Source: Magicicada septendecula
Taxonomy: Eukaryota; Arthropoda; Insecta; Hemiptera; Cicadidae
Assembly: GCA_034769895.1 (NCBI GenBank)
Contig: CM068369.1
Location: 145,163,574-145,227,573 of the forward strand
Direction of reading: 5' to 3'
DNA length: 64,000 bases
Within the stretch, counting starts at the first letter, position 1. The number at the start of each line of letters is the position of its first letter. The translations under genes were made by a program, and so were the position numbers. The notes beneath the pieces were generated by a model. The model had not been told where the DNA came from and ran no database searches. It saw only the letters and a list, made by a program, of their open reading frames with translations. This document shows, in pieces, positions 45,964-57,067 of this stretch.

Positions 45964-47155
45964 CTAAAGCAATATGTAGAGGTGATAAGAATGATCGTGG
46001 TCGTACTGCAGATTAATGGCATGTGCAATTGATTTGCTTTTGTTGTTATAATAGGACATATTTTCTGGTTTATTTTTTTTATCGTTTAAGATTATTTCTG
46101 CTAGCAAAAAACTCAGTGATTTAGGAATGTATTCATCAGCGTCTGTAAACATTTTGTCACTTGCTGAATAATAGTCATTGCAATAAACTTGACTTCTTAT
46201 ATTTCTTCTAATAATCTCTCCAGCGGCCTGCAAAATTCTAAATTCTTCGTCTTCAATATTATTAGATTTTTCATTGTACCATTTTTCGGACAAAATGTCA
46301 TGGTGTTTTTTTTAAAAACATATTATTGTATTTGAACCAAATTTACTAGAAAAAATAATATTATCTCCATATTGGGATGTTAATCGTGATTTAATTGTTT
46401 TATCGTCAGGTATGTATTCTGTTGACAGTATATTCTTTAGCTCTTGTAAAGAAAACTGACAATCATCGTTCTCTTCAATGTATTTATATATTTGTTCCAT
46501 AGTTATATCTACCATCAAAATTCGAGGATGAATTTTTTTGTCGACATTATGAGCTTGTGCAGAATTTTTTATAGACTGATAACAATCTGTATGATATTTC
46601 GCACCAAGACTCTGCAGATCCATTATCCCAGAAATTCTTTTATGAATTTCTCTGCAGAAATCATCTTTTTGCAAGGCTACAAAACTAAGTAAAGTGTCCT
46701 TTAAAGTCATACTATTAACGTATGTAATTTGTTTGCGCTGGCTTTTATTTATTTTTTCTCTTTTGCCTCATTTGCTTCCATACCACAAATCAAACAATTA
46801 TTTTTCCAGTCGAAATTTGTTGAACTACTAGTTCGCAGTTTTTTTTTGGTGGAGACTGTGCACAAATTTCTTTTTCCTTATTTTTGTACATCTCAATATA
46901 TTTTGTATTAATATATTTCTGTCTGCATATTGCCTGGGCATATACAAACTGAGTTTGTAAAAATTTAACCAATCCATCTTTACTTGTCATTCACGTGAAG
47001 TAGCTCTCAAAGTTGCTATTCCTCTGGTAATTTTTATTATATCTCCTAAGTCTGTTCTTGATCCTGAACCAGATCCCAATTTATCACAAATAATACAAAA
47101 ATTTGCATCATTATTTTTGTTGTGTGTTGGTTCTTCCACGTTTAATTATAAACCT
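45964..47155 (-). pseudogene. N-terminal part of the same gene
   Basis: Several short frames encode NNDANFCIICDKLGSGSGS, WKNNCLICGMEANE, LQSLGAKYHTDCYQSIKN and SYYNNKSKSIAHAINLQY. The paired CxxC and HxxCY residues suggest a treble-clef-like zinc site. This end is the most decayed. Confidence 0.55.
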
Positions 47156-49099
47156 ATAAAGAAAAAAGTAAACAATTCTTTAGGATGTGTATTACGATTG
47201 AATGTAATTTATTGTACAAATAAAAATGTAAATGACTATTTTATTTAAATTAGTGATGTTGATAATCGATTATTTAATCGATTATTATAATAATCGGCCG
47301 CAATCTTGTATTGCTTAACCTTAACAAAAGAGTGAAATACATTGAATATCATATTCAATATTATTCCATCTAAATTTCTTTTTCATTTACAGCAAAATTA
47401 AAAAATATGATAATAAAAGCATACTAATACTTATGATACACGATTATAAAATGTTATTTCACAGTTACATCAAAGTAAAACGTAAAATGGCCCTATCCTG
47501 TAGTGCAAGGAACATAAATGGCAGGAAATGCTGAAACAAAGAATTAGCGTGACACAGACAATATATTTCTTTTGTTTTTTTTAACTAATATTTTGCAAAG
47601 CAATAGACAATTATTATTTAGTTACTAATGTTACCATTTAACAATAATGTAGAGAACAACACAATAAAACAATTATTAAATTGCAAAATATTCACTGCAC
47701 AAAATACACAACAGTAACGAAACACGTGTCTGAATAAACAAAATCTAACGAAAAACTGCCGTTGTAACTCTCCCCACCACTTTTTGCTAGCTGCTCCTTG
47801 CTTCTACGACCCTTTTTGAATACCTGGCATCTATAAATGATGTTTCCTAATGTCTATTTTAATTAAATGATGGTTATATTATCAAAATTTTAGGACAGTA
47901 TATTTATTTAAAATGAAAAAACTGCAAGTACTGAAAATAAATAAATAGCAACAAAAAAAAAAATGGGTAAACATTTTAGTATTTTATCTAAAAAACATAA
48001 TTCAGAAGGTTTTACATTAATTTATTCAAAGTAATTGGATTCCGAGGTCAAACTCCCCAGGCACTCCACTATAAGTTTACAGTGAAAGTAACACCAATAT
48101 TAATCATAAAATAATGACATAGAAAACATTTTATTCCCGGTTTAATATACTATAAACTTGCTCTTCATTACTTTTTTTAAGATACTAATGAGGGTCTAGA
48201 TAAATAATCACTAAAATGACATATCTCATAATAATCATACCAGAACCCAAAAAAGACTAAAAAATAAAAATTATTTTTAAAAAAGTGCCATTTTTGAGCT
48301 AAAACGTTTTGATTTTTAAAGCTACAGAAACGAAATAAGAACCATTTTAGAGCAAATGTTAGGATATTTAATTTTTGTCATAAGCTATTGTTTCATTAAA
48401 GTAATAGTTTTCAAAATATGTAAGGTTAAACCTTATTAAATTCGACAAGAAATTAAACCTTATTTATATGCCATGTATAATATAAGCCATATTTATATTT
48501 ACTAAGCCATATTTACACGGCTGTATTTCAGAAACTGTTAAACGTAGAAAAATGGGACAGAAACATCCCAAAAAATGTTTATATACATCAAATTCACATC
48601 TCATCATTTTTCTTCTAAACCTAATAAGTTTTAAGATATTGATAAACAAGTGTCTCAAAGTAGATGGGCGAAACTGGTTTTGAGGACAAAAATTCACTAT
48701 TTCACCTCTATATATCTTGGAAACTATGAATTTTTAGAAAAAAGTGTATACTGTACTACCTTTTTTCTTATAATATAATATAGATCTTTTAATTTCTGGA
48801 ATCATTATAATTTTTTCCGCCACCTCATGATAAGGGGTGGAAACCATCCCTAAATAAAAAGGAACAAAATGCAAATGTAAGGATCTGTAAGGAATAAAAT
48901 GCAAAAGTTTTCAGATCGATCTATGTACCAAGGTTGGGTTCCAAGGTTAAATGCCTCGTTGACCTGACTAATTGGATTCATGTAAACTTAATGGTTCTGC
49001 CTTATAATCATATCATTTCAAAGTTTACTTGATTACTATTATGACTTGACTAAAATGTTATACATGTATTGCTTGTTGTCTTATTTTGTTTTATTCACT
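47156..49099. other. Intergenic sequence; mostly unrecognised
   Basis: A short palindrome-like AATCGATTATTTAATCGATT lies at 47261-47280. A P4-like remnant is at 48032-48105. Nothing else coding or repetitive was recognised. Confidence 0.5.
48032..48105 (-). mobile_element. Collapsed P4 copy without the palindrome
   Basis: On the minus strand it reads ATTAATATTGGTGTTACTTT, CACTGTAAACTTA, AGTGGAGTGCCT and CTCGGAATCCAATTA. These are the two outer parts of 30060-30290 joined directly, with the hammerhead palindrome missing. Confidence 0.7.
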
Positions 49100-49439
49100 A
49101 TTAGTGTATATAGCTTTGCTACGGAGTTTCACGTTGTACGTAATTGTACAATTATTGCTCGCTTAATAGTATAGGATTAGATAGATTGTACAAATTCTCA
49201 ACTCTTAGTTTGTTTATTTACATTCATAGCAACAGCTATTTATTATTTATTTCAAGAAAATCGTTAGAGCCGTTTCCGAGAAAAAAAGGACATACATTTA
49301 TTAATTAATTGAAATTTTCTCTACTATAAGAACCTGCAAACAACGAAGTTTTTTTTTCAATTTAAAACAATGATTAAAAACTCAGGACTAAATGTATTCG
49401 GGGTTTCCAGTAAACTGAGATGTCAACCACTTACAGTGG

Positions 49440-49590
49440 ATAAATTTCAGTATTTGGTTTTTTGCCCCTTAGGAGTGAAAGTTTGTAAAATCGTTTCTTA
49501 GTGAGCATCTAAGACCTATGATGAAGCTATGTTCAAAGTTTCATTGATATCCATTCAGTGGTTTCAGAGATATCGTGAAACCAGAAGGTT
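49440..49590 (+). repeat. ~120-bp direct repeat, copy 1
   Basis: TTGCCCCTTAGGAGTGAAAG through TTGATATCCATTCAGTGG recurs at 50262-50380. Confidence 0.85.
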
Positions 49591-49728
49591 TCACAGGTAT
49601 CGTTCGGGGGAAGGCCCGTCGGACGACTCCCGCGCTATTTCCTACGCGGGAGACTTCCACCGATGCTATGGTAACCAGAATCTATTCTATTGGGTTGCCA
49701 TAGTAACCAGATCTAATAGTTTTTTAAG

Positions 49729-50175
49729 ACCCAAAGGACCCCCAAAGGACCCCATCGAAGAAAACACCTATCCTATGTTGGTTCTCCCGTTGCATAAAAT
49801 ATTTGTGCCAAGGTTGGTTGAAATCGGTCCAGTGATTTAGGAGGAGATGTGGAAGACCCCAAAGGACCCCATCGAAGAAAACACCTATCCTATGTTGGCT
49901 CTCCCGTTGCGTAAAATATTTGTGCCAAGGTTGGTTGAAATCGGTCCAGTGGTTTAGGAGGAGATGTGGAAGACCCCAAAGGACCCCCAAAGGACCCCAT
50001 CGATGAAAACACCTATCCTATGTTGGTTCTCCCATTGCGTAAAATATTTGTGCCAAGGTTGGTTGAAATCGGTCCAGTGATTTAGGAGGAGATGTAGAAG
50101 ACCCCAAAGAACCCCCCAAAGGACCCCATCGAAAAAAGCACCTCTCCCATGTTGGTTCTCCCGTCGCGTAAAATA

Positions 50176-50211
<36 letters not shown>

Positions 50212-50229
50212 TAGGAGGAGATGTGGAAC
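49729..50229 (+). repeat. Four ~120-131-bp tandem repeats
   Basis: The unit runs from GACCCCAAAGGACCCC to GGAGGAGATGTGGA, with starts at about 49729, 49853, 49973 and 50099. Length changes come from one or two copies of CCAAAGGACCC. Confidence 0.93.
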
Positions 50230-50261
50230 ATACATACATAGATACATACATACATGGAGGG

Positions 50262-50380
50262 GGGGGTTTGCCCCTTAGGAGTGAAAGTTTTTAAAACCGT
50301 TTCTTAGTGAGCACTTAAGACCTATGATGAAGCTATGTTCAAAGTTTCATTGATATCCATTCAGTAGTTTTTGCTCTACA
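50262..50380 (+). repeat. ~120-bp direct repeat, copy 2
   Basis: It pairs with 49440-49590. Confidence 0.85.
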
Positions 50381-50596
50381 TTGATTCTATGTCAGTCAGT
50401 CAGGCAAACTTTCCCCCTCTTTTCCCCCTTTAAAGGTCAAATTTCCAAAAATCCCTTCTTAGCGGATACCTACATCACATAAGGGAACCTACATGCCAAA
50501 TTTCAAGTTTCTAGGTGTTATAGTTTCGGAGATTTCGTGATGAATCAGTGAGTCAGTGGTATTTCTCTTATATATATATAGATTAGTGTATATAGC

Positions 50597-51540
50597 AAAA
50601 TGATTAAGCAATTTAACTGTTGTGTACCCTATTAGAGGATATTCTTATTTAGTATCATAAAAAACACTTTTGCTTAATTAATTAGAAGTAAAGGGTTGAA
50701 TTGATCACAGCCTGGTTTAAAGAATTTACTGTTGCTAGACAAAACCCAAGGTCTCTCAGCTTAGTTCATATTGATCAGAGTTTAGTTTGCAATGGAGGGA
50801 ATTACTGACAGATTATGGCAAGAAACAATTTTTTCCAACTAGACCTGTGAAGCAGCTAAGAGTTCTGGGAAAACATACAACTTACCTCTTCAACAAAAAT
50901 TCCTGTAACAGATATTATAAGACAAATAGAACAAAGGCAAACATACAGATGAGTTGACACTCAGCAGCACAGAATTAATTCTACCAGAAAAAAGCTGCAC
51001 AAGCAAATTATTTTATTATCTAGCTCATTAACTTATCAATCATTTTAAATCTATATGTTATAAAACCTGTGTATTTGGATTCTTCAAAAGTATTTAAAAT
51101 ACTACATGTCAAACATTTAATTTAAAATTCTCTTAAAGGCATAGAATGCAAGCACTAAATTTTGCATTACATAGTGACATCTTCTAGGTCAGCGATTGAA
51201 ATAAAACACTCATATCACTGTTGTCACCTTTTTTCTGTTTATTACTGGTTTATATATATTTGGTAATGATGTCATTCACAAGCATACGTTATTTGTGTAT
51301 TGACCACTTTCTAGTATAATTGAGGTCATTTCAGGTGTTTTAACTAGAACACTGTATGCTTAGTTACAAATGTATTGCACATTGATACAGAACATTCTAG
51401 TGTATTTTATAAATTGTGTCCATCAATATACATAAGTTATATACCAACTGTGGATAATGTAAATACATAAACCACATACTTAATACCTACATACTTAACT
51501 TACATATTTAACTTCCTTGTCTACCAGGTGGATTCTCAAC
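50597..51540. other. Intergenic sequence, nothing recognised
   Basis: AT-rich sequence without open frames of note. Confidence 0.5.
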
Positions 51541-51568
51541 ATTCCTTTAGTTCTTGGATTTAATTGTC

Positions 51569-51974
51569 TTGATTATTCATCTCTTCTTTCACAGCACTAA
51601 CACTTATCTAAAAATGAACTTTTTCTTGTGAAACTTACTGTTTTTCGTTGAACGCGTTTCGGCGTACGTATTCGCCTTCTTCAGCTTTGAGCCAGACTGC
51701 CATCATTTAGTAACGGTTGTTGTGTGGAAGGTGTAGTGGGGGTGGTGTGTGGAGGAAGGGGATTGGTGCGGGGATTCAACGTTCAAGCATTCAAGTTGAA
51801 TCCCCGCGCCAATCCCCTTCCTCCACACACCACCCCCACTACACCTTCCACACAACAACCGTTACTAAATGATGGCAGTCTGGGTCAAAGCTGAAGAAGG
51901 CGAATACGTACGCCGAAACGCGTTCAACGAAAAACAGTAAGTTTCACAAGAAAAAGTTCATTTTTACATAAGTG
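51569..51974 (+). mobile_element. 406-bp P3 palindromic insertion
   Basis: It is flanked by the 15-bp duplication TTGGATTTAATTGTC at 51554-51568 and 51975-51989. Arms 51600-51780 and 51795-51974 are near-perfect inverted repeats around a 14-bp loop. Each arm holds CTGAAGAAGGCGAATACG and CGCCGAAACGCG, a hammerhead-like core. There is no coding sequence. Confidence 0.9.
51884..51932 (+). ncRNA. Hammerhead-like motif of P3
   Basis: CTGAAGA at 51891, stem II GGCG...CGCC, GAAA at 51915 and GCGTTC. Stem I is weak. An inverted copy lies in the left arm. Confidence 0.45.
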
Positions 51975-52075
51975 TTGGATTTAATTGTCCATGACGTGTC
52001 TGTTACTTAACTAAATATAATTAATTCCCTACCGACTTGGAACACAAAGTTTTTTATGGGTAAAAACGTAAAAGT

Positions 52076-52320
52076 TATCAACAATAACATGGACATTCTA
52101 CATGTACACACAAAAGGCCATAAACTAGACACTCTAGAACAACTGGAAATATACAAACACACGAAAACACATAAAAATGACATCCTAAATGAACAAACAT
52201 AATTCAAATCACACCCATTATTCGAACTTATCACACCCCACACACACAATATCAATCTTTCAAAAGTCGATACCATCGCCAACAACAAGACGGGCAGTGC
52301 TCCCAGCGGCAGCCTCTGAA
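52076..52320 (+). pseudogene. PLE-A C-terminal coding remnant
   Basis: It encodes NNMDILHVHTKGHKLDTLEQ, LEIYKHTKTHKNDILNEQT and, after a TAA, the SAPSGSL-like end. This matches the C-terminal tail after GIY-YIG in the PLE-A copies at 55630 and 59660. Only about 80 residues remain. Confidence 0.8.
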
Positions 52321-52354
52321 GACGTTTTTTTAAAAGCGAAAACCGGTTCAGGCT
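52311..52354 (+). ncRNA. Hammerhead ribozyme motif (PLE-A type)
   Basis: Stem I pairs AGCCT (52311-52315) with AGGCT (52350-52354). CTGAAGA, an A/T stem II, GAAA at 52338 and AACCGGTTC follow. Confidence 0.72.
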
Positions 52355-52555
52355 AAAGGTAAAACTTTTACGTTTTACTCGGAAACTTTGTGTTCCGAGT
52401 CGGTAGTGAATTCTCTTTAGCTCTTGACTGAACAACTCTGTTGGGTTTACCCTTAAGTTATAGATAAGAATTGTCAAATGCTCAATGCCTCATGTTGCTA
52501 ATGCTTGCTGCCATTGATGGGAAGTGAATTGACAGCCATTGTCAGTTGACAGACA

Positions 52556-52852
52556 TCATCGGTAACCAGAGTGACTGAAGACCTCAGTTCTTAATGTTGT
52601 CAGCATCCATCCAGGCATGGCTTCTGGAATCAAGAAAGCCTCCAAACATAAGTTAAATATATCTGTGATCACTTGGATTGCCATCTTTCCATGAGATTTT
52701 CTGGGGAATGGGCCCATTAAATCAACTGCAATGGCTCTCCAAGACTGATATGACCATCTCCCTCTCATATTGCTTTCAGTCTTCTGGTTGCTTGGCTTAG
52801 TACAAGCACAGATGGAACATGTCCGAACATAGCTGGCAATATGCTGCCTCAT
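52556..52852 (-). pseudogene. Integrase fragment of the decayed gypsy
   Basis: YVRTCSICACTKPSNQK is the end of the H2C2 finger. WRAIAVDLMGPFPRKSHG is the start of the DDE core with its first Asp. It is a fossil. Confidence 0.85.
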
Positions 52853-53408
52853 GGAAACCCAGAAGAACTGTCATATGGACTGGTAGGTTTCTATCTCTCC
52901 TGGATGTCCAGCCTCAGCATTCCCATGGAATATCTCCAGGCTCTGGGTGTTGCATGACCTGGGAGCAACTAGAATAATGTGTGATTAAGACAGATGCGAT
53001 TAATACATAAGAAGGTTATTCTCCACACGGAAACCCTATAGCACCTATTATGTCTTGACAATTTCTTATTTCATAATCCATTCCTTCATCTACCTACAGG
53101 CTCAATTATTTTCTTACCACTTCAGTGCCCATACCATTTTTAATAACAATTGAAATTGGTCTTCCTGATCTGTCTGGTGTTTGATTTGGAATTTCTCTTT
53201 CCAACAGCTATGTTTTCTCTGGCTCAGGTTCTCTCACAGGATGTCTTGAAAGAATATCTGCTGCTTGATTGTTCGCCCCAGGGATGTGACATACATTAAA
53301 ATCAAAGTCTGCAAATAACAAGGCCCAGTGCATAAATTTTGATTTTGTACCAGACAGCCTATCAAACCACTGAAGAGATGAGTTGTCAGTATTTAGCTGG
53401 AATTTTCA

Positions 53409-53542
53409 TTCTTGGATTTCATTGTCCATGACGTGTCCGTTGACTAACTAAATATAATTAAATCACTACCGACTCGGAACACAAGTTGAGTAGTAGTTGT
53501 TGTAGTAGTTGTGTTCCAAGTCGGTAGAGATTTAATTATATT
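53409..53542 (+). mobile_element. 134-bp PLE-A foldback
   Basis: It is flanked by the 11-bp duplication TGGAATTTTCA at 53398-53408 and 53543-53553. It starts TTCTTGGATTTCATTGTCCA. Its centre is an inverted repeat of TTAAATCACTACCGACTCGG around a ~25-bp loop of TAG/TTG repeats. Confidence 0.88.
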
Positions 53543-53568
53543 TGGAATTTTCAACCTTCCAGGTAGCG

Positions 53569-53889
53569 TTAAAACTTCTCAACAGCCCATACCACTGTTA
53601 AAGCCTCCTTCTTTGCTGTGCAATAACATCTTTCTGGTGGAGACAGTTTCCTACTGGCATATTCCACTATGTACCTTCCTCTGTTCTCCTTTTCTTGGAA
53701 TAATACTGCTCCTAATCCCATATCACTGGCATCAGTTCGCAGACATCTTCTGCTTGACATCCAGGTAGGCAAGTCGAGGAGCACCGCAGATTGTTTCCTT
53801 GATCTTATGGAAGTCTTCTTCCTCTTGTCAGTCCATTTGGAAGGATGTTTCATATTCAGCAGGTCTATTAGTGAAGCTGATTTTGTCAC
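53569..53889 (-). pseudogene. RNase H fragment of the decayed gypsy
   Basis: RTDASDMGLGAVLFQEKEN, YASRKLSPPERCY and KEALTVVWAVEKF are gypsy RNase H motifs. Confidence 0.88.
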
Positions 53890-54345
53890 AAAATGAGGTA
53901 CAAAGCTCCTATACCACCCACAAAGTCATAGGAACTGATGAATTTGGCATTCACTACCGGGTCTCTCCATTTCTTCAATAGCCTTGTTCTTCTCTGGCTG
54001 CCTTCCAGACCCTCAGATTTTAAGATACAGTATGTCCTAAATATTCCACCTTTGGTGACAAAAAATGACATTTCTTCAATTAGACAATGTATCATGAACC
54101 TTTTCAAAATACGACTGAGGTGTTCAAAGTGTTCCTGTCAATTCTTACTGCATATCAGAATGTCAGCCAGATAGACTAGATAAAATTCTCTAGTATAGCC
54201 AGACAACACTTCATCCATCAGGTGCATGAAGGTAGCTGGTGCATTCTTCAGACCAAATTGCATAACCTTGAACTGATACAGCCCTTTTGGTGTAGTGAAA
54301 GCTGTCATTGGCCTGAAGCTTTCTTCAGCTTCAACCTGCCAATAG

Positions 54346-54660
54346 TCAGAGATCCATTGTACTGAAGACCTTCGAACCCCTCACTTGCTTCAGCAAGTTC
54401 TTCAAATCTGGCATCAGATAACCATCTGATGTGATTTGGCTGTTTAACTCCCTGAAGTCTACACAATCAATACATTCCATTTTTATTCTTAGGTAACACA
54501 AGGGTGATGCCCAGCTAGATGTTGATGGTTCTATTAATCCTTGGCATTCCATTTCTTTTGTCTTACTCAGAACAAACTTCATTTTATTTGGACTTATAGG
54601 ATAAGATCTTTGTTTCATGGATGGATCATCCTTACAGTTAATTCTACGTTTATCTGTCAT
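54346..54660 (-). pseudogene. Reverse transcriptase fragment of the decayed gypsy
   Basis: YPISPNKMKFVLSKTKEM, GLIEPSTSSWASPL, DCVDFRELNSQITSDGYLMP and VFSTMDL are the N-terminal RT blocks of Ty3/gypsy elements. Confidence 0.88.
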
Positions 54661-55594
54661 TGTGTTGCCTATCTTGTCAGTAATAACTTATGGATAACTG
54701 TGCAGCACTTCTCTGAGCTTCATCTCCTCATCATTGTCCAAAGGCCCTATTTGGAGGTCTTCCAAAACTGAGACAGTTGTAGTTATTCGCTTTTCACTCC
54801 ATATACATCTAAAGAGTTATAATCCAAGGTAACATGTGGTATCAAATCTTGATTATTTGAACAGGCAATTCTATATGTACGCCAAAACACTGCTTTCAAG
54901 GATGTCTGGCCCTACCACCTGATAATGTATGTAGTTGATAGCATCCTGGACCTCCTCATGCTTACATTGTTTTCCTGGTTGAAGTAATTTGGCTATATTT
55001 ATATTAATAAAGAAGTGACTTGCCTGGGTAGGTCCTATACCTTTAATGTTCTTTTAACTAATGTGATAAAATCTAAGTATAAATTTCCTGGGTCCCTAAT
55101 GAATGATGATGGACATTCCTCCAACCAACCTTGGAATCCTGGTAAACTCTCTGTAATTACTTTGGATCTACTGGAACCTGAGGAAAGTTATAGTTATTAT
55201 CAACCAGGCCTGTTTGGAGAAGATGTAAACTTTTGTCCTTAAACTATTCTTCTATTCTGTTTACATTTGGGTTGGTGCCACTTAGTTCTGTGTCCAGTCT
55301 ATTTACTGTGATGTTGATGGTACTTAATTCATGGTCCAGTCTCTTTACTGTGGTGACGAACTCTGATTTCAGATAGTTCACTTGTTCCTGAACATTCTGT
55401 ACCCTATTTGGACATTTGGCATCTAGATCCTTCAGCAATTCTTCTGTGCAAATAACCCTGTCTGATAGAGCTTATATCTGGGTCTGAATTTATGAGGACT
55501 GCTCTGACTGAGCCTGTAATTGTAAATATCACTATAATATTGACGACTCGGAACACAAAGTTTTTTATAAGTAAAAACGTAAAGTTTTACCTTA

Positions 55595-55639
55595 CAGCCT
55601 AAACCGGCTTTCACCTATAGAAGGCTTCATCAGAGGCTG
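55595..55639 (-). ncRNA. Hammerhead ribozyme motif (PLE-A type)
   Basis: On the minus strand CAGCCT pairs with AGGCTG (6 bp). The core is CTGATGA, stem II is AGCCTTCTATAGGT, then GAAA and GCCGGTTT. This is the best-paired stem I in the window. Confidence 0.75.
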
Positions 55640-57067
55640 TCGTTAGTAGCGCTGCTCGTCTTGTTGTTGGCGACGAGAAAGTGTTTCGAAAGATTGAAGC
55701 TGTGTGTGTGTGGTGAGATGTGTTCGAATAATGCGTGCGATTTGAATTGTGTCTGTTCGTTTAGGATGTCGTTTTTATTTGTTTTTGTGTGTTTGTATAT
55801 TTCTAATTGTTCTAGAGTGTCTAGTTTTCGGCCTTTTGTGTGTACGTGTAGTATGTTCATGTTATTGTCGATGTTTTTATATGTGTGGTTTGCTTCAATG
55901 AGGTGGTTTGCGAAGGTAGATTCTGTAGTGGTGTGGAGTGCTTTTGTGTGTTCACTGTATCTCTGTTTGAAGCTACGTCCTGTCTGGCCTATGTAGAATT
56001 TACTGCAATTTGAACAATTTAGTTTATATACACCGGGTAGATCGAATTTGTTTTGTGCTTTGGGCATGCGTTTTGATAGTGTGTGTTCTGTTTTGTTAGT
56101 AGTTTTGTAAGCGATTCTGTATCCTGCTTTTTTGAATTTGTGGGCAATTTTTTCTGTTTGTTTGTTGATGTATGTTAGTGTTATGAATTTGTTGTTTTCT
56201 GTCTTTGTCTGTTGTTTGTTTTGTGTTTTGTGTAGGAGTTTACTGACTATTGTTCTGTCATAACCGTTAGATTCTGCTAGATATTTTATCGTGTTTAGTT
56301 CGTCTTTGTAGTCTTTTTCATCTAAGGGGATGTTGTTAAGTCTATGTATCATGGTTCTAAAAGCAGCTAGTTTGTGTTGTATTGGGTGATTGGAGGTGTT
56401 GTGTATTAGTGTGTCAGTTGTAGTTGGTTTTCTGTATATACTGAATTTGTGCCTGTGTTCTAGTTTTGTGATGGAGAGGTCTAAGAAGTTTATGGTATTG
56501 TTGTGTTCGTATTCGGCAGTGAAGGTTATGTTTTTATGTATTTTGTTTATGTGCGTTAGTAACTGTTCACATTGTCTTTTGTTTCCCCTGTATAGTATTA
56601 GAATGTCATCAACGTATCTGTGCCAATATAGTATTTTATGTGAGTGTCTGTCATTGTTTGTGAGTATTTTTGTTTTTTCTAAGTGTTGGAGGAAGACTTC
56701 TGCTAGAATGCTGGATATGGGGGAGCCCATGGGTAGGCCATCGTTCTGTGTGTAGTATTTATTGTTATAAGTAAAGTAGTTTTGTTTTGTGATAATGTTC
56801 AGAGTTTCTGTTATTTCATTGATAAGTTCATATGGTGTGTTGTTCTGTTTGAGTTTGTTTTGTAGGATGGTGATTGTTTCAGAGATGGGGATGTTTGTGT
56901 ACAGGTTTTTAATGTCAAAGGAGGCTAATGTGGCGTTATGGGGGATGTGTATGTCTTTTATTTTTGTTACTAGGTCAGTGTTGTTTTTTACTGCAATGTT
57001 GTTGTCTATTTGTGTGTGTTGTCTAATAATTTTGTCTAGATATTTTGCCAGTTTGTGTGCAGGGGCA
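55630..57067 (-). pseudogene. PLE-A reverse transcriptase (partial) and GIY-YIG endonuclease
   Basis: From 56730 leftwards a 366-residue frame reads MGSPISSILAEVFLQHLEKT, HRYVDDILILYRGN, INFLDLSITK and GVYKLNCSNCSKFYIGQTGR. The frame stays open upstream to ~57067 and includes TLASFDIKNLYTNIPI and QNDGLP. The RT fingers and N-terminal region are missing. Catalytic YVDD and the CxxC of the endonuclease are present. The protein belongs to the canonical GIY-YIG-bearing PLE group. Confidence 0.9.

Larger units (their letters stand above)
42750..47155 (-). pseudogene. Degraded gene of an uncharacterised, repetitive invertebrate protein family
   Basis: Reading on the minus strand, about six consecutive frames carry one protein. 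It has N-terminal CxxC motifs (CIICD, NCLICGM), a KYHTDCYQS region, and a domain with FVHDNADFN and TFHNMGSIEIVTP. A long helical domain follows (GWNGFVNLL, TFDQPLFMKA, GSIGYIMGGSG, GRAYARAIRAH), then a PIN-like region and a cysteine-rich tail. From memory, this set recurs in many copies in invertebrate genomes without assigned function. The 3' end is interrupted by the LINE. Fragmentation suggests a pseudogene, although introns cannot be fully excluded. Confidence 0.7.
49115..50581 (+). mobile_element. Non-autonomous insertion, 1.47 kb, with internal tandem repeats
   Basis: It is flanked by the 15-bp duplication ATTAGTGTATATAGC at 49100-49114 and 50582-50596. It contains two copies of a ~120-bp segment (49440-49590 and 50262-50380) and a four-unit array between them. 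It ends in a short TATATA run. The phrases GGTTGAAATCGGTCCAGTG and GGAGATGTGGAA with (CATA)n resemble 3' ends of RTE-type LINEs. No coding sequence is present. Confidence 0.75.
51554..52430 (+). mobile_element. PLE-A fragment, split by a P3 palindrome
   Basis: The left PLE-A end (CTTGGATTTAATTGTC) starts here. It is interrupted by the palindrome at 51569-51974 and resumes CATGACGTGTCTGTT at 51990. An inverted end segment (52030-52075), a short coding tail of the GIY-YIG protein and a hammerhead follow. Right and left outer flanks (ATTCCTTTAGTTCTTG / ATTCTCTTTAGCTCTTG) look like an imperfect target duplication. Confidence 0.75.
52480..55440 (-). mobile_element. Decayed Ty3/gypsy-type pol fossil
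   Basis: On the minus strand, separate short frames carry, in order, a coiled-coil segment (55438-55244), RT (54660-54346), RNase H (53889-53569) and integrase finger plus core start (52852-52556). The order is that of Ty3/gypsy pol. It is heavily broken, with well over five breaks, has no LTRs, and looks old. A 134-bp PLE-A insertion lies inside it at 53409-53542. Confidence 0.85.

Noticed and set aside
52007-52477. 156-residue Ser/Phe-rich protein on the minus strand
   Set aside because: It is the reverse of the PLE-A tail and hammerhead. The plus strand carries the recognisable protein.
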